Shown here: in pieces, positions 1-12,400 of the stretch
Layout of the letters: each line of letters begins with the position of its first letter
Position numbering within the stretch: the stretch's first letter is position 1
Assembly: GCF_022539315.1 (NCBI RefSeq)
Contig: NC_066338.1
Span: 3,658,001 to 3,722,000, forward strand
Direction: 5' to 3'
Source of the DNA: Serinus canaria
Taxonomy: Eukaryota; Chordata; Aves; Passeriformes; Fringillidae
Length of the DNA stretch: 64,000 nucleotides
Notes under the pieces: generated by a model
The model's database searches: none
What the model was told of the DNA's origin: nothing
What the model saw: the letters and a program-made list of their open reading frames with translations, nothing else
Position numbers and translations under genes: made by a program

Positions 1-288
1 AGGAAGTTTAGTTTGAAGTCCTTGAACGTTGTCAGTTCTTGTCCTCTGTCAGTTTGGGAGCTTGCACACTCAATGCCGGTGCTGTGCATCTTCGTTCTTC
101 CCGTCTCGGCATCTGCCGAGCTCTCCGTCTCCCAGAGTTTAAAAAGCGGCTTTTTCGCGAAAACAGCATTGTGCCGGTGGCGGTGGGCTCCGGACCGCGG
201 CTTCTGCCGAAAGACGCCAGCGATCGGCACCTACCTCCGGACAGCTGCGGATGCCCGTCTTCTGTTGCTCTTGCCACCTACATCTTAG
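1..288 (-). repeat. Inverted fragment of the ~438-bp satellite monomer
   Basis: This segment is the reverse complement of about two thirds of the monomer that fills 4326-20608. The block matching 'ctgacagaggacaagaact' lies near base 35-55 in reverse, and the match ends at 'acatcttag' (288), the reverse of the monomer's 'ctaagatgt'. It continues off the left edge. Retroviral sequence starts at 289 with no spacer, so the satellite and the ERV were joined by a breakpoint here. Satellite therefore flanks the ERV on both sides, in opposite orientations. Confidence 0.9.
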
Positions 289-383
289 CAGGGATCGACT
301 CGTGGATTTACTACACTAGAGTCAAGAAAGTTCCTGCACAATGGGAAACACAAGTATTATCCCCAACTCGGAAGATAATCTGA
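289..383 (+). pseudogene. pol: 3' end of a retroviral pol (integrase tail), truncated
   Basis: The frame that ends at the stop at 381-383 reads, after the satellite junction, about 30 residues beginning GIDSWIYYTRVKKVP. A motif of this kind (W-I-x-x-x-R-V-K followed by a basic end) is typical of the C-terminal tail of gammaretrovirus-like integrases. The frame overlaps the env start at 341 by about 40 bases, the normal pol/env arrangement of simple retroviruses. Everything upstream in pol and gag is missing at the satellite junction. The assignment rests on a short stretch, its position and the overlap. Confidence 0.55.
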
Positions 384-2979
384 GCAAAAGAACCACATTG
401 TTAATTATTGTATTTCTGATTGTAATAAGATGTCCTTCTGTCAATGGTTTTGTTGTTGTATCAGTCCCTGAACCAGTTGTAGGAGCATTGGAAGGAATGA
501 ATGTGAACTTAACTTGTGTTTTTACAGATGACCAGAGAGCTAGAGCCGGGGAGGTGACCGTATATTGGAAAAGAGGGAATGGGAACAGTGTCGAAAATCA
601 CAATGCTGTCACGACTTGGGATAAGGATGCACAAATTGGTAATTCAATCATCACTTTAAGAAACATAACTGTGGGGGACTCAGATAAATTCACTCAGATA
701 AATTGTTTAGTCGGGGTCGGTTGGAGCTTAGATTACAAGTACATACAGTTAAGGGTTGGGAATTGGGAGAGAAATGATACTGGGATAATCATAACCCTAC
801 CACTGCTGATGTTGATATGTGGGATGGACCTCCTTTGCGAGTTAATTGTTCTTTCACCACCCAGGATTCTTGTGGTACCATTTATTCAGTCACATGGTGG
901 AAATGGAATAGTGCAGGATTGTGGGACAAACCAAAGGGTCGAAGCAATGCATGGGTTACAGATCAGGGAGGTATGGGATGGTACAATGAGACACAACCAC
1001 GATTGGGAGAATCAGAATCAGAAGGAAAATACATTTGTATAGTGGTTTGTGGGATGCAATCCTCATATGGAGAGAGAGAAGTTAAAGGAAGAGCACACCT
1101 GGGACAGGGAATGAGGCCATCACATGGGGTATATCGAGCAGTGGCAGGATCCCCGGTGATATTGATGTGTAAATTAGATTTGGGAATGACATTTTCCGAA
1201 TTTGGATGGTGGTTTGGGGGAAGTAATCTTCCCCAAACAGCTAAATACCAGAAGGAAAAGAAACTAGGGAATACAGTAACTTTAGTTATTCAAGATGTGC
1301 AATCCTCAGACGAGGGTATGTACTGGTGTTGAGTGGCTCAGGATGCTTGGTGGATACACGCTAGAACCACAGTTTTGCTGACGAAAGGAAGGGTGTTTAA
1401 TCAGAGAATTAGAGATTTGAGAAATAGCAGTGAAACTTTCAACTTCCAAAGGGGGGAAGAGCAAGAAAATTTAGTAGTTGGGTTAATCAGAGATTTTGGA
1501 GTAGTACAGAATGTTTCAAGAATTACGGCTTGCCTGCCACTACCACGAGCTGCAGGAGAGCCCATTCCATGGGGAATAATCCCGATAGGACCCCTACCAA
1601 GAATGGAGAGAAATACCACTCAGATATGTCACAATGAACTGAAACAGCGGGTGGAAATGGAACATAGGATTGTAGGCAGTCGGAAGTCCTGGTCCATTCC
1701 CGGGAGCAGGGATGATTGTCAAAAACTACCTAATTATCAGGTTGCCAGAATAAGACGATTTAGAAATGTGGGGTGGTGCAGCTATGATGAGATCCGCAGA
1801 GCGAGTGTTCCTAAGACCATTTGGTATAACGAAATAGTATGTCAGAATGTTTCTCAGAATATTTCATTAGAGGAAGAATGGAAGACAATACAGCAGCCCA
1901 GTCTTTTAGAGACCTATAGCTACCTAGGATCGGTAAAGTGGTGTATCCAGTGGATAGGAAGTAAGAACCAAACCCATCGCTCAGTCACAGCAGCAGTGAC
2001 AGCACACCGAGAGCTTAGGAAGCAGAAAGAGAATTAGAATTGCACACAGGTGTATACCTGTGACACCCCGGAAAATGACATTGGACTAATTCCAGTGAGA
2101 GTACTACTTAAGTGGGGATGTGAATGCCGAGAGTACAATCACTCAATAAACGGGAATATACTTAACCAAAATCAAGTAAATTATAGATCAACCACAATTC
2201 GCAGCCCCGGTAATTTAGTTTGGGTAATGGGACACGGACAGTGGGCTACACATCTCCCCATTGATGGGCCAGTCACACAAATCACACTTAGAATTCCTAC
2301 CTTATGTCCATTTTGGAGACAATCAAGCTTAAGTGAAAGAAATAATAGACAAAAGAGAGATGTGAGTCCAGAAGATGAGTGGCACGAACCAGATAGTAGG
2401 GTTAAATTTGGATGGGCCCTGGAATCATTCTTTGCACCTATTGCAGCATATCGAAATAGGGACATGATTTATAGATTGATGGGTCAGACCGAGAGATTAG
2501 CAGCGGCCACCAAAAAGGAATTTAAAGATTTAAATTTGCAATTGCAAGCCACTACAAGAATGACCTTGCAGAACAAAATGGCCTTAGATATGCTGTTACT
2601 AAAAGAACATGGGGTTTGTGGTTACCTGAACAAGAAAATAGATCATTGCTGCATCCATATCCCAAATGTGACCATTGAAGTAGAAAAAGATATTTTACAA
2701 TTGGAAAATATAAAGGAAAAGGAGACAGAACACAATTGGATCGGGGCATCATTTGATTCCTTAGGGCTCCAAGTCTCTGGTTGGATATCATCGGCAATTC
2801 AATATATATTGATGTTTTTAATATTAATACTAATCATTTTTGGAGTATATAGATGTATCGTAGGTATGATTAGACAAGAGCGTATGAACACTCGACGACT
2901 GATGAATGCAATGACTCGAATTCCAGCAACACCACTGCCCCGTACAAAGAGAACGGACATCCAAATGAAGCTGAAATAA
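341..2979 (+). pseudogene. env: ERV envelope gene with three Ig-like domains, broken
   Basis: This is an envelope polyprotein split over two frames. The start at 341 gives a basic N-region and a hydrophobic signal core (residues 19-29), with likely cleavage after VNG (about 36). Three immunoglobulin-like modules follow. Module 1 has Cys59, Trp76 and Cys122. Module 2 has Cys at 847-849 and 1036-1038 with EGKYIC. Module 3 has Cys at 1168-1170 and 1327-1329 with SSDEGMYWC. A more usual surface-subunit region rich in N-x-S/T sites then runs to the furin-type site RQKR (2347-2358). The transmembrane subunit (2359-2979) has an internal hydrophobic stretch, a helical region, an LQNKMALDML segment, a CX9CC cysteine motif, a membrane anchor (AIQYILMFLILILIIFG) and a tail of about 35 residues. 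Breaks seen: a frameshift between about 760 and 800, TGA at 1330-1332 directly after the last Ig cysteine, and TAG at 2035-2037. After the frameshift one frame continues to 2979. Similarity of module 1 to B7-type V domains is an impression only. Confidence 0.85.
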
Positions 2980-3020
2980 AGACTTGAGCACTCCTGCAAA
3001 TCTAAGATTGAGGAATGCTC

Positions 3021-3033
3021 AAAAGGGGGGACT
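3021..3033 (+). promoter_or_regulatory. Polypurine tract of the Ig-env ERV
   Basis: The purine run AAAAGGGGGGA sits 42 bases after the env stop and immediately before the LTR's TG. This is the expected plus-strand priming site, and it fixes the left LTR boundary. Confidence 0.85.
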
Positions 3034-3498
3034 TGTTGCAGTGAGTTATTCTAATATTCAAATAAGAATAGCAAAATTATGTATTAGACGTAGTTATGCT
3101 AAAAATTGTAACCTAAATAGGCCCTTAGCACAAAATATGAGAACAAAAGACCAGTGTTGCAAGAAATCAGTAGAGCATGATTATCTAAAGAATGTGCAGT
3201 AAAAGAAGAAATTGTCATCTACATGATGTATGTCCATAAAGAATGTTCTGTTAGAGATACAATGTAACCGTTAGTCAAGGACCAGCTTGGAGATGTCACA
3301 TAGAACAAATGAAGCAAAGAGATCAAAGGATGAAGTAATCGTATAAACAAAAAGGTATATAAATCTTGTAATTTTGTCTGGAGCTGGGGACTCTGATTTT
3401 GGGACGTTAGTCCTTGGAGACCCCCAGGGCCCTCAATAAAGCACCGCATAAAACAACTTTGTTGTTTTGTGTTTTACTCTCTTTGGATACGGGCAACA
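3034..3498 (+). mobile_element. 3' LTR of the Ig-env ERV
   Basis: The LTR is about 465 bp, beginning TGTTGCAGTGAG and ending GGGCAACA. A TATA box (TATATAAA) lies at 3356-3363 and a poly(A) signal (AATAAA) at 3435-3440, about 80 bases apart as in a compact retroviral R region. A T/G-rich stretch follows the signal. A second copy of the family stands alone at 44905-45305 and confirms both ends. The 5' LTR is not in the window, because the provirus is truncated at 289. Confidence 0.9.
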
Positions 3499-3825
3499 CG
3501 TACATCATTTCTCCCTGCTGCACACTGCCCAGTTCCCAGGACTAAAGTTTCTTTTCCATTTCCATTCTCAGTCCCAGCCTTGCAGTCTACTTCCCAGCCC
3601 CAGAGTGATTTCAGCTCCAGCCCAAGAAGTGTCATCACAGGCCCAGGCAATATCCTGGCATCAACGGGGTTTCAGACACAAGGTTGAAGCCCCATTTTAC
3701 GCTCCACACATCCTGTTATATTTTCAGTCACAATACCCAGCCCCTGCATCCATATGATGGGCCCAGAGTGAGTTCAAAGCACAACTCCTACAGTGTCTTT
3801 GACAGTGCTATTCCTATCCTATGTT
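3499..3825. other. Unassigned flank between LTR and gap
   Basis: This is CT-rich sequence (runs such as cagtcccagccttgcagtc) with no open frame, repeat unit or RNA gene that I can support. It is the host flank of the ERV on the right side. Confidence 0.5.
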
Positions 3826-4325
3826 NNNNNNNNNNNNNNNNNNNNNNNNNNNNNNNNNNNNNNNNNNNNNNNNNNNNNNNNNNNNNNNNNNNNNNNNNNN
3901 NNNNNNNNNNNNNNNNNNNNNNNNNNNNNNNNNNNNNNNNNNNNNNNNNNNNNNNNNNNNNNNNNNNNNNNNNNNNNNNNNNNNNNNNNNNNNNNNNNNN
4001 NNNNNNNNNNNNNNNNNNNNNNNNNNNNNNNNNNNNNNNNNNNNNNNNNNNNNNNNNNNNNNNNNNNNNNNNNNNNNNNNNNNNNNNNNNNNNNNNNNNN
4101 NNNNNNNNNNNNNNNNNNNNNNNNNNNNNNNNNNNNNNNNNNNNNNNNNNNNNNNNNNNNNNNNNNNNNNNNNNNNNNNNNNNNNNNNNNNNNNNNNNNN
4201 NNNNNNNNNNNNNNNNNNNNNNNNNNNNNNNNNNNNNNNNNNNNNNNNNNNNNNNNNNNNNNNNNNNNNNNNNNNNNNNNNNNNNNNNNNNNNNNNNNNN
4301 NNNNNNNNNNNNNNNNNNNNNNNNN
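3826..4325. other. Assembly gap (500 N)
   Basis: There are exactly 500 N. The round number suggests a gap of unknown true size. The satellite array begins directly to its right in mid-monomer, so array length is hidden here. Confidence 0.98.
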
Positions 4326-7300
4326 ACCTCGAGGGACCCTTGCGGTGCTGGCCCAGTGTCTTCTTGAGAGAAAGCGTGAAAGAGCTTTTCATTAAGATGT
4401 AGGCGGCAAGAGAAGCAGATAACGAGCATCTGCAGCTGTCTGGAGGTAGGTGCCGGTCGCCGGCGTTTTTTGACAGAAACCGAGGTCCGGAGCGCACCGC
4501 CACGGGCACTATGCTCTGTGCGCCACCAAGCCGCATTCTTCGCCTCCGGGAGAAGGAGAGCTCGGAAGATGCCGAGACGGCAAGAATGAAGCCGCAAAGC
4601 ACCGGCATTGAGTGTGCAGCTTGCAAAATCACAGAGGAGAAGAACTGACAACGTTCCAGCAGTTCAAACTCAGATTCCTTCTAAACATTATGCAGCACGC
4701 CCTGGTAAACTTACTTTTTGTTTTTGCATCAGAGATGGTAGGAAGTTGTCTAACTTGATGAAAAACCTGGAGGGACCCTTGCAATGCTGACCCAGTATCT
4801 TCTTGTGAGAAAGTGTGAAACAGCTTTTCACTAAGATGTAGGCGGCAAGAGCAGCAGAAGACGAGCATCCACAGCTGTCCGGAGGTAGGTGCCGGTCGCC
4901 GGCGTTTTTTGACAGAAACCGAGGTCCGGAGCGCACCGCCACGGGCACTATGCTCTGTGCGCCACCAAGCCGCATCTTCGCCTCCGGGAGAAGGAGAGCT
5001 CGGAAGATGCCGAGACGGCAAGAATGAAGCCGCAAAGCACCGGCATTGAGTGTGCAGCTCTCAAACTGACAGAGGACAAGAACTGACAACGTTCCAGCAG
5101 TTGAAACTCAAATTCCTTCTAAACATTATGCAGCACTCCGTGGCCAATCTTACTTTTAGTTTTTCATCAGAGATGGTAAGAACTCGACTAAGTTGATGAA
5201 AAACCTCGAGGGACTCTTGCTGTGCTGATCCAGTTTCTTCTTGAGACAAAGGGTGAAACAGCTTTTTACTAAGATGTAGGCGACAAGAGCAGCAGAAGAC
5301 GAGCATCCGCAGCTGTCCGGAGGTAGGTGCTGGTCGCCATCGTCTTTCGGCAGAAGCCGCGGTCCGGAGCGCACCGCCACCAGCACTATGCTCTGTGGGC
5401 GAAAAAGCCGCTTCTTCGCCTCCGGGAGACGGAGAGTTCGGCAGATGCCGAGACGGGAAGAACGAAGCCGCACAGCAGCGGCATTGAGTGTGCAGCTCTC
5501 AAACTGACAGAGGACAAGAACTGACAACGTTCCAGCAGTTGAAACTCAAATTCCTTCTAAACATTATGCAGCACTCCGTGGCCAAACTTACTTTTTGTTT
5601 TTGCATCAGAGATGGTAAGAACTCGACTAACTTGATGAAAAACCTCGAGGGACTCTTGCTGTGCTGATCCAGTTTCTTTTTGAGAGAAAGCGTGAAAAAG
5701 CTTTTCGCTAAGATGTAGGCAGGAAGAGCTGCAGAAGACAAGCATCCGCAGCTGTCCGGAGGTAGGTGCCGGTCGCCGGCGTCTTTCTTCAGAAGCCGCA
5801 TTCCGGAGCGCACCGCCAATGGCACAATGCTCTGTGCGCCACCAAGCTGTTTCTTCGCTCCCAGGAGACGGAGAGCTCGGCAGATGCCGAGAGGGGAAGA
5901 ACGAAGCCGCACAGCAGCGGCATTGAGTGTGCCGCTCTCAAACTGACAGAGGACAAGAACTGACAACGTTCCAGCAGTTCAAACACAAAATCCTTCTAAA
6001 TATTATGCAGCACTCCGTGGCCAAACTTACTTTTTGTTTTTGCATCAGAGATGGTAAGAACTCGACTAACTTGATGAAAAACCTCGAGAGACCCCTGCAG
6101 TGCTGACCCAGTTTCATCTTGAGAGAAAGCGTGAAACAGCTTTTCTCTAAGATGTAGGCGGCAATAGGAGCAGAAGACGGGCAACCACAGCTGTGCGGAG
6201 GTAGGTGCCGGTCGCCGGCGTCTTTCGGCAGAAGCAGCTGTCCGGAGTGAACAGCCACCGGCACTATACTCTGTGCGCCACCAAGCCGTTTCTTCGCCCT
6301 CGGGAGACGGAGAGGTCGGCAGATGCCGAGACGGGAAGAACGAAGCCGCACAGCAGCGGCATTGAGTGTGCCGCTCTCAAACTGACAGAGGACAAGAACT
6401 GACAACGTTCCAGCAGTTGAAACTCAAATTCCTTCTAAACATTACGCAGCACTCCTTGGCCAAACTAACTTTTTGTTTTTGCATCAGAGATGATAAGAAC
6501 TCGAGTAACATAATGAAAAACCTCGAGGGACCCCTGCAGTGCAGACACAGTTTCATCTTGAGAGATAGCGTGAAAGAGCTTTTCACTAAGATGTAGGCGG
6601 CAAGAGCAGCAGAAGACGAGCATCCACAGCTGTCCGGAAGTAGGTGCCGGTCCCAGGAGTCTTTCGGCATTAGCCGCGGTCCGGAGAGCACAGCCACCGC
6701 CACTTTGCTCTGTTTGCGAAAAAGACGCTTCTTCGCCTCCAAGAGATGGAGAGCTCGGCAGATGCCGACACGGGAAGAACGAAGCCGCACAGCACCGGTA
6801 TTGAGTGTGCAGCTCTCAAACTGACAGAGGACAAGAACTGACAACGTTCCAGCAGTTGAAACTCAAATTCCTTCTAAACATTATGCAGCACTCCGTGGCC
6901 AAACTTACTTTTTGTTTTTACATCAGAGATAGTAAGAACTCGACTAACTTGATGAAAAACCTCGAGGGACCCTTGCGGTGCTGGCCCAGCGTCTTCTTGA
7001 GAGAAAGCGTGAAACAGCTTTTCGCTAAGATGTAGGCGGCAAAAGCAGCATAAGACAAGTATTCGCAGGTGTCCGGAGGGAGGTGCCGGTCGCCAGCATC
7101 TTTCGCCAGAAGCCGTGGAGCTGAGCCCACCGCCACCGGCACTATACTCTGTGCGCCACCAAGCAGGATCTTCGCTCTGGGAGACGGAGAGCTCGGCAGA
7201 TGCCGAGACGGGAAGAACGAAGCCGCACAGCAGCGGCATTGAGTGTGCCGCTCTCAAACTGACAGAGGACAAGAACTGACAACGTTCCAGCAGTTGAAAC

Positions 7301-9470
7301 TCAAATTCCTTCTAAACATTATGCAGCACTCCGTGGCCTAACTTACTTTTTGTTTTTGCATCAGAGATGGTAAGAACTCGACTAACTTGAAGAAAAACCT
7401 CGAGGGACCCCTGCAGTGCTGACCCAGTTTCATCTTGAGAGAAAGCGTGAAACAGCTTTTCGCTAAGATGTAGGCGGCAAGAGCAGCAGAAGACGGGCAT
7501 CCGCAGCTGTCCGGAGATAGGTGTCGGTCGCCGGCGTCTTTCGGCAGAATCCACGGTCCGGAGCCCACCGCCACCGGCACTATACTCTGTGCGCCACCAA
7601 GCCGGATCTTCGCCTCCAAGAGATGGAGAGCTCGGCAGATGCCGACACGGGAAGAACGAAGCCGCACAGCACCGGTATTGAGTGTGCCGCTCTCAAACTG
7701 ACAGAGGACAAGAACTGACAACGTTCCAGCAGTTGAAACTCAAATTCCTTCTAAACATTATGCAGCACTCCTTGGCCAAACTAATTTTTTGTTTTTGCAT
7801 CAGAGATGATAAGAACTCGAGTAACATAATGAAAAACCTCGAGGGACCCCTGCAGTGCAGACACAGTTTCATCTTGAGAGATAGCGTGAAAGAGCTTTTC
7901 ACTAAGATGTAGGCGGCAAGAGCAGCAGAAGACGAGCATCCACAGCTGTCCGGAAGTAGGTGCCGGTCCCGGAGTCTTTCGGCATAAGCCGCGGTCCGGA
8001 GAGCACAGCCACCGGCACTATGCTCTGTTTGCGAAAAAGCCGCTTCTTCGCCTCCAAGAGACGGAGAGCTCGGCAGATGCCGAGACGGGAAGAACGAAGC
8101 CGCACAGCAGCGGCATTGAGTGTGCCGCTCTCAAACTGACAGAGGACAAGAACTGACAACGTTCCAGCAGTTGAAACTCAAATTCCTTCTAAACATTATG
8201 CAGCACTCCGTGGCCTAACTTACTTTTTGTTTTTGCATCAGAGATGGTAAGAACTCGACTAACTTGGAGAAAAACCTCGAGGGACCCTTGCGGTGCTGAC
8301 CCAGTTTCTTCTTGAGAGAAAGCGTGAAACAGCTTTTCGCTAAGATGTAGGCAGGAAGAGCTGCAGAAGACAAGCATCCGCAGCTGTCCGCAGATAGGTG
8401 CTGGTCGCCGGCGTCTTTCAGCAGAATCCGCGGTCCGGAGCGCACCGCCACCGCACTATGCTCTGTGCGCCACCAAGCTGTTCTTCGCTCCAGGAGACGG
8501 AGAGCTCGGCAGATGCCGAGACGGGAAGAACGAAGCCGCACAGCAGCGGCATTGAGTGTGCCGCTCTCAAACTGACAGAGGACAAGAACTGACAACGTTC
8601 CAGCAGTTGAAACTCAAATTCCTTCTAAACATTATGCAGCACTCCGTGGCCTAACTTACTTTTTGTTTTTGCATCAGAGATGGTAAGAACTCGACTAACT
8701 TGAAGAAAAACCTCGAGGGACCCCTGCAGTGCTGACCCAGTTTCATCTTGAGAGAAAGCGTGAAACAGCTTTTCACTAAGATGTAGGCGGCAAGTGCAGC
8801 AGAAGACGGGCATCCGCAGCTGTCCGCAGATAGGTGCTGGTCGCCGGCGTCTTTCAGCAGAATCCGCGGTCCGGAGCGCACCGCCACCGCACTATGCTCT
8901 GTGCGCCACCAAGCCGGATCTTCGCCACCGGGAGACGGAGAGTTCGGCAGATGCCGAGACGGGAAGAACGAAGCCGCACAGCAGCGGCATCGAGTGTGCC
9001 GCTCTCAAACTGACAGAGGACAAGAACTGACAACGTTCCAGCAGTTGAAACTCAAATTCCTTCTAAACATTACGCAGCTCTCCTTGGCCAAACTAATTTT
9101 TTGTTTTTGCATCAGAGATGATAAGAACTCGAGTAACATAATGAAAAACCTCGAGGGACCCCTGCAGTGCAGACACAGTTTCATCTTGAGAGATAGTGTG
9201 AAAGAGCTTTTCACTAAGATGTAGGCGGCAAGAGCAGCAGAAGACGAGCATCCACAGCTGTCCGGAAGTAGGTGCCGGTCCCAGGAGTCTTTCGGCATTA
9301 GCCGCGGTCCGGAGAGCACAGCCACCGCCACTTTGCTCTGTTTGCGAAAAAGACGCTTCTTCGCCTCCAAGAGATGGAGAGCTCGGCAGATGCCGACACG
9401 GGAAGAACGAAGCCGCACGGCACCGGCATTGAGTGTGCAGCTCTCAAACTGACAGAGGACAAGAACTGAC
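4326..9470 (+). repeat. Satellite array, irregular left part (~438-bp monomers)
   Basis: About 11.7 tandem monomers, each close to 438 bp. Constant anchors in every copy are 'gttccagcagtt', 'cagcactccgtggcc', 'gaaaaacctcgaggga', 'ctaagatgtaggcgg' and 'ctgacagaggacaagaact'. Monomer types are mixed and partly chimeric. A B-C-D order like that of the regular core appears once at about 5526-6841, and a D-type copy at about 9028-9470 abuts the core. The array emerges from the gap, so its left end is unknown. Confidence 0.95.
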
Positions 9471-12400
9471 ATCGTTCCAGCAGTTGAAACTCAAATTCCT
9501 TCTAAACATTATGCAGTACTCCGTGGCCAAACTTACTTTTTGTTTTGTATCAGAGATAGTAAGGACTCGACTGACTTGATGAAAAACCTCGAGAGACTCT
9601 TGCAGTGCTGACCCAGTTTCTTCTTGAGAGAAAGCGTTAAACAGATGTTCGCTAAGATGTAGGCGGCAAAAGCAGCATAAGACAAGCATTTGCACGTGTC
9701 CGGAAGGAGATGAGGGTCACCGGCGTCTTTCAGCAGAAGCCGTGGTCCGGAGCGCACCGCCACCGGCACTACGATCTGTTTGCGAAAAAGCCGCTTCTTC
9801 GCCTCCGGTAGACGGAGAGCTCGGCAGATGCCGAGAGGGGAAGAACGAAGCCGCACAGCACCGGCGTTGAGTGTGCAGCTCTCAAACTGACAGAGGACAA
9901 GAACTGACAACGTTCCAGCAGTTGAAATTCAAATTCCTTCAAATCTTATGCAGCACTCCGTGGCCAAACTTACTTTTTGTTTTTGCATCAGAGATGGTAA
10001 GAACTCGACTGACTTGATGAAAAACCTCGAGGGACTCTTGCTGTGCTGATCCAGTTTCTTTTTGAGAGAAAGCGTGAAAAAGCTTTTCGCTAAGATGTAG
10101 GCAGGAAGAGCTGCAGAAGACAAGCATCCGCAGCTGTCCGGAGGTAGGTGCCGGTCGCCGGCGTCTTTCTTCAGAAGCCGCATTCCGGAGCGCACCGCCA
10201 ATGGCACAATGCTCTGTGCGCCACCAAGCTGTTTCTTCGCTCCCAGGAGACGGAGAGTTCTGCAGATGCCGAGACGGGAAGAACGAAGCCGCACAGCACC
10301 GGCATTGAGTGTGCAGCTCTCAAACTGACAGAGGACAAGAACTGACAACGTTCCAGCAGTTCAAACACAAAATCCTTCTAAATATTATGCAGCACTCCGT
10401 GGCCAAACTTACTTTTTGTTTTTGCATCAGAGATGGTAAGAACTCGACTAACTTGATGAAAAACCTCGAGGGACCCCTGCAGTGCTGACCCAGTTTCATC
10501 TTGAGAGAAAGCGTGAAACAGCTTTTCTCTAAGATGTAGGCGGCAATAGGAGCAGAAGACGGGCAACCACAGCTGTGCGGAGGTAGGTGCCGGTCGCCGG
10601 CGTCTTTCGGCAGAAGCAGCTGTCCGGAGCGAACAGCCACCGGCACTATACTCTGTGCGCCACCAAGCCGTTTCTTCGCCCTCGGGAGACGGAGAGGTCG
10701 GCAGATGCCGAGACGGGAAGAACGAAGCCGCACAGCAGCGGCATTGAGTGTGCCGCTCTCAAACTGACAGAGGACAAGAACTGACAACGTTCCAGCAGTT
10801 GAAACTCAAATTCCTTCTAAACATTACGCAGCACTCCTTGGCCAAACTACTTTTTGTTTTTGCATCAGAGATGATAAGAACTCGAGTAACATAATGAAAA
10901 ACCTCGAGGGACCCCTGCAGTGCAGACACAGTTTCATCTTGAGAGATAGCGTGAAAGAGCTTTTCACTAAGATGTAGGCGGCAAGAGCAGCAGAAGACGA
11001 GCATCCACAGCTGTCCGGAAGTAGGTGCCGGTCCCAGGAGTCTTTCGGCATTAGCCGCGGTCCGGAGAGCACAGCCACCGCCACTTTGCTCTGTTTGCGA
11101 AAAAGACGCTTCTTCGCCTCCAAGAGATGGAGAGCTCGGCAGATGCCGACACGGGAAGAACGAAGCCGCACAGCACCGGTATTGAGTGTGCAGCTCTCAA
11201 ACTGACAGAGGACAAGAACTGACATCGTTCCAGCAGTTGAAACTCAAATTCCTTCTAAACATTATGCAGTACTCCGTGGCCAAACTTACTTTTTGATTTG
11301 TATCAGAGATAGTAAGGACTCGACTGACTTGATGAAAAACCTCGAGAGACTCTTGCAGTGCTGACCCAGTTTCTTCTTGAGAGAAAGCGTTAAACAGCTT
11401 TTCGCTAAGATGTAGGCGGCAAAAGCAGCATAAGACAAGCATTTGCACGTGTCCGGAAGGAGGTGCCGGTCACCGGCGTCTTTCAGCAGAAGCCGTGGTC
11501 CGGAGCGCACCGCCACCGGCACTACGATCTGTTTGCGAAAAAGCCGCTTCTTCGCCTCCGGTAGACGGAGAGCTCGGCAGATGCCGAGAGGGGAAGAACG
11601 AAGCCGCACAGCACCGGCGTTGAGTGTGCAGCTCTCAAACTGACAGAGGACAAGAACTGACAACGTTCCAGCAGTTGAAATTCAAATTCCTTCAAATCTT
11701 ATGCAGCACTCCGTGGCCAAACTTACTTTTTGTTTTTGCATCAGAGATGGTAAGAACTCGACTGACTTGATGAAAAACCTCGAGGGACTCTTGCTGTGCT
11801 GATCCAGTTTCTTTTTGAGAGAAAGCGTGAAAAAGCTTTTCGCTAAGATGTAGGCAGGAAGAGCTGCAGAAGACAAGCATCCGCAGCTGTCCGGAGGTAG
11901 GTGCCGGTCGCCGGCGTCTTTCTTCAGAAGCCGCATTCCGGAGCGCACCGCCAATGGCACAATGCTCTGTGCGCCACCAAGCTGTTTCTTCGCTCCCAGG
12001 AGACGGAGAGTTCTGCAGATGCCGAGACGGGAAGAACGAAGCCGCACAGCACCGGCATTGAGTGTGCAGCTCTCAAACTGACAGAGGACAAGAACTGACA
12101 ACGTTCCAGCAGTTCAAACACAAAATCCTTCTAAATATTATGCAGCACTCCGTGGCCAAACTTACTTTTTGTTTTTGCATCAGAGATGGTAAGAACTCGA
12201 CTAACTTGATGAAAAACCTCGAGGGACCCCTGCAGTGCTGACCCAGTTTCATCTTGAGAGAAAGCGTGAAACAGCTTTTCTCTAAGATGTAGGCGGCAAT
12301 AGGAGCAGAAGACGGGCAACCACAGCTGTGCGGAGGTAGGTGCCGGTCGCCGGCGTCTTTCGGCAGAAGCAGCTGTCCGGAGTGAACAGCCACCGGCACT

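Noticed and set aside
3684..4651. Frames crossing the first N gap
   Set aside because: They consist mostly of undetermined residues and are artefacts of translating N.
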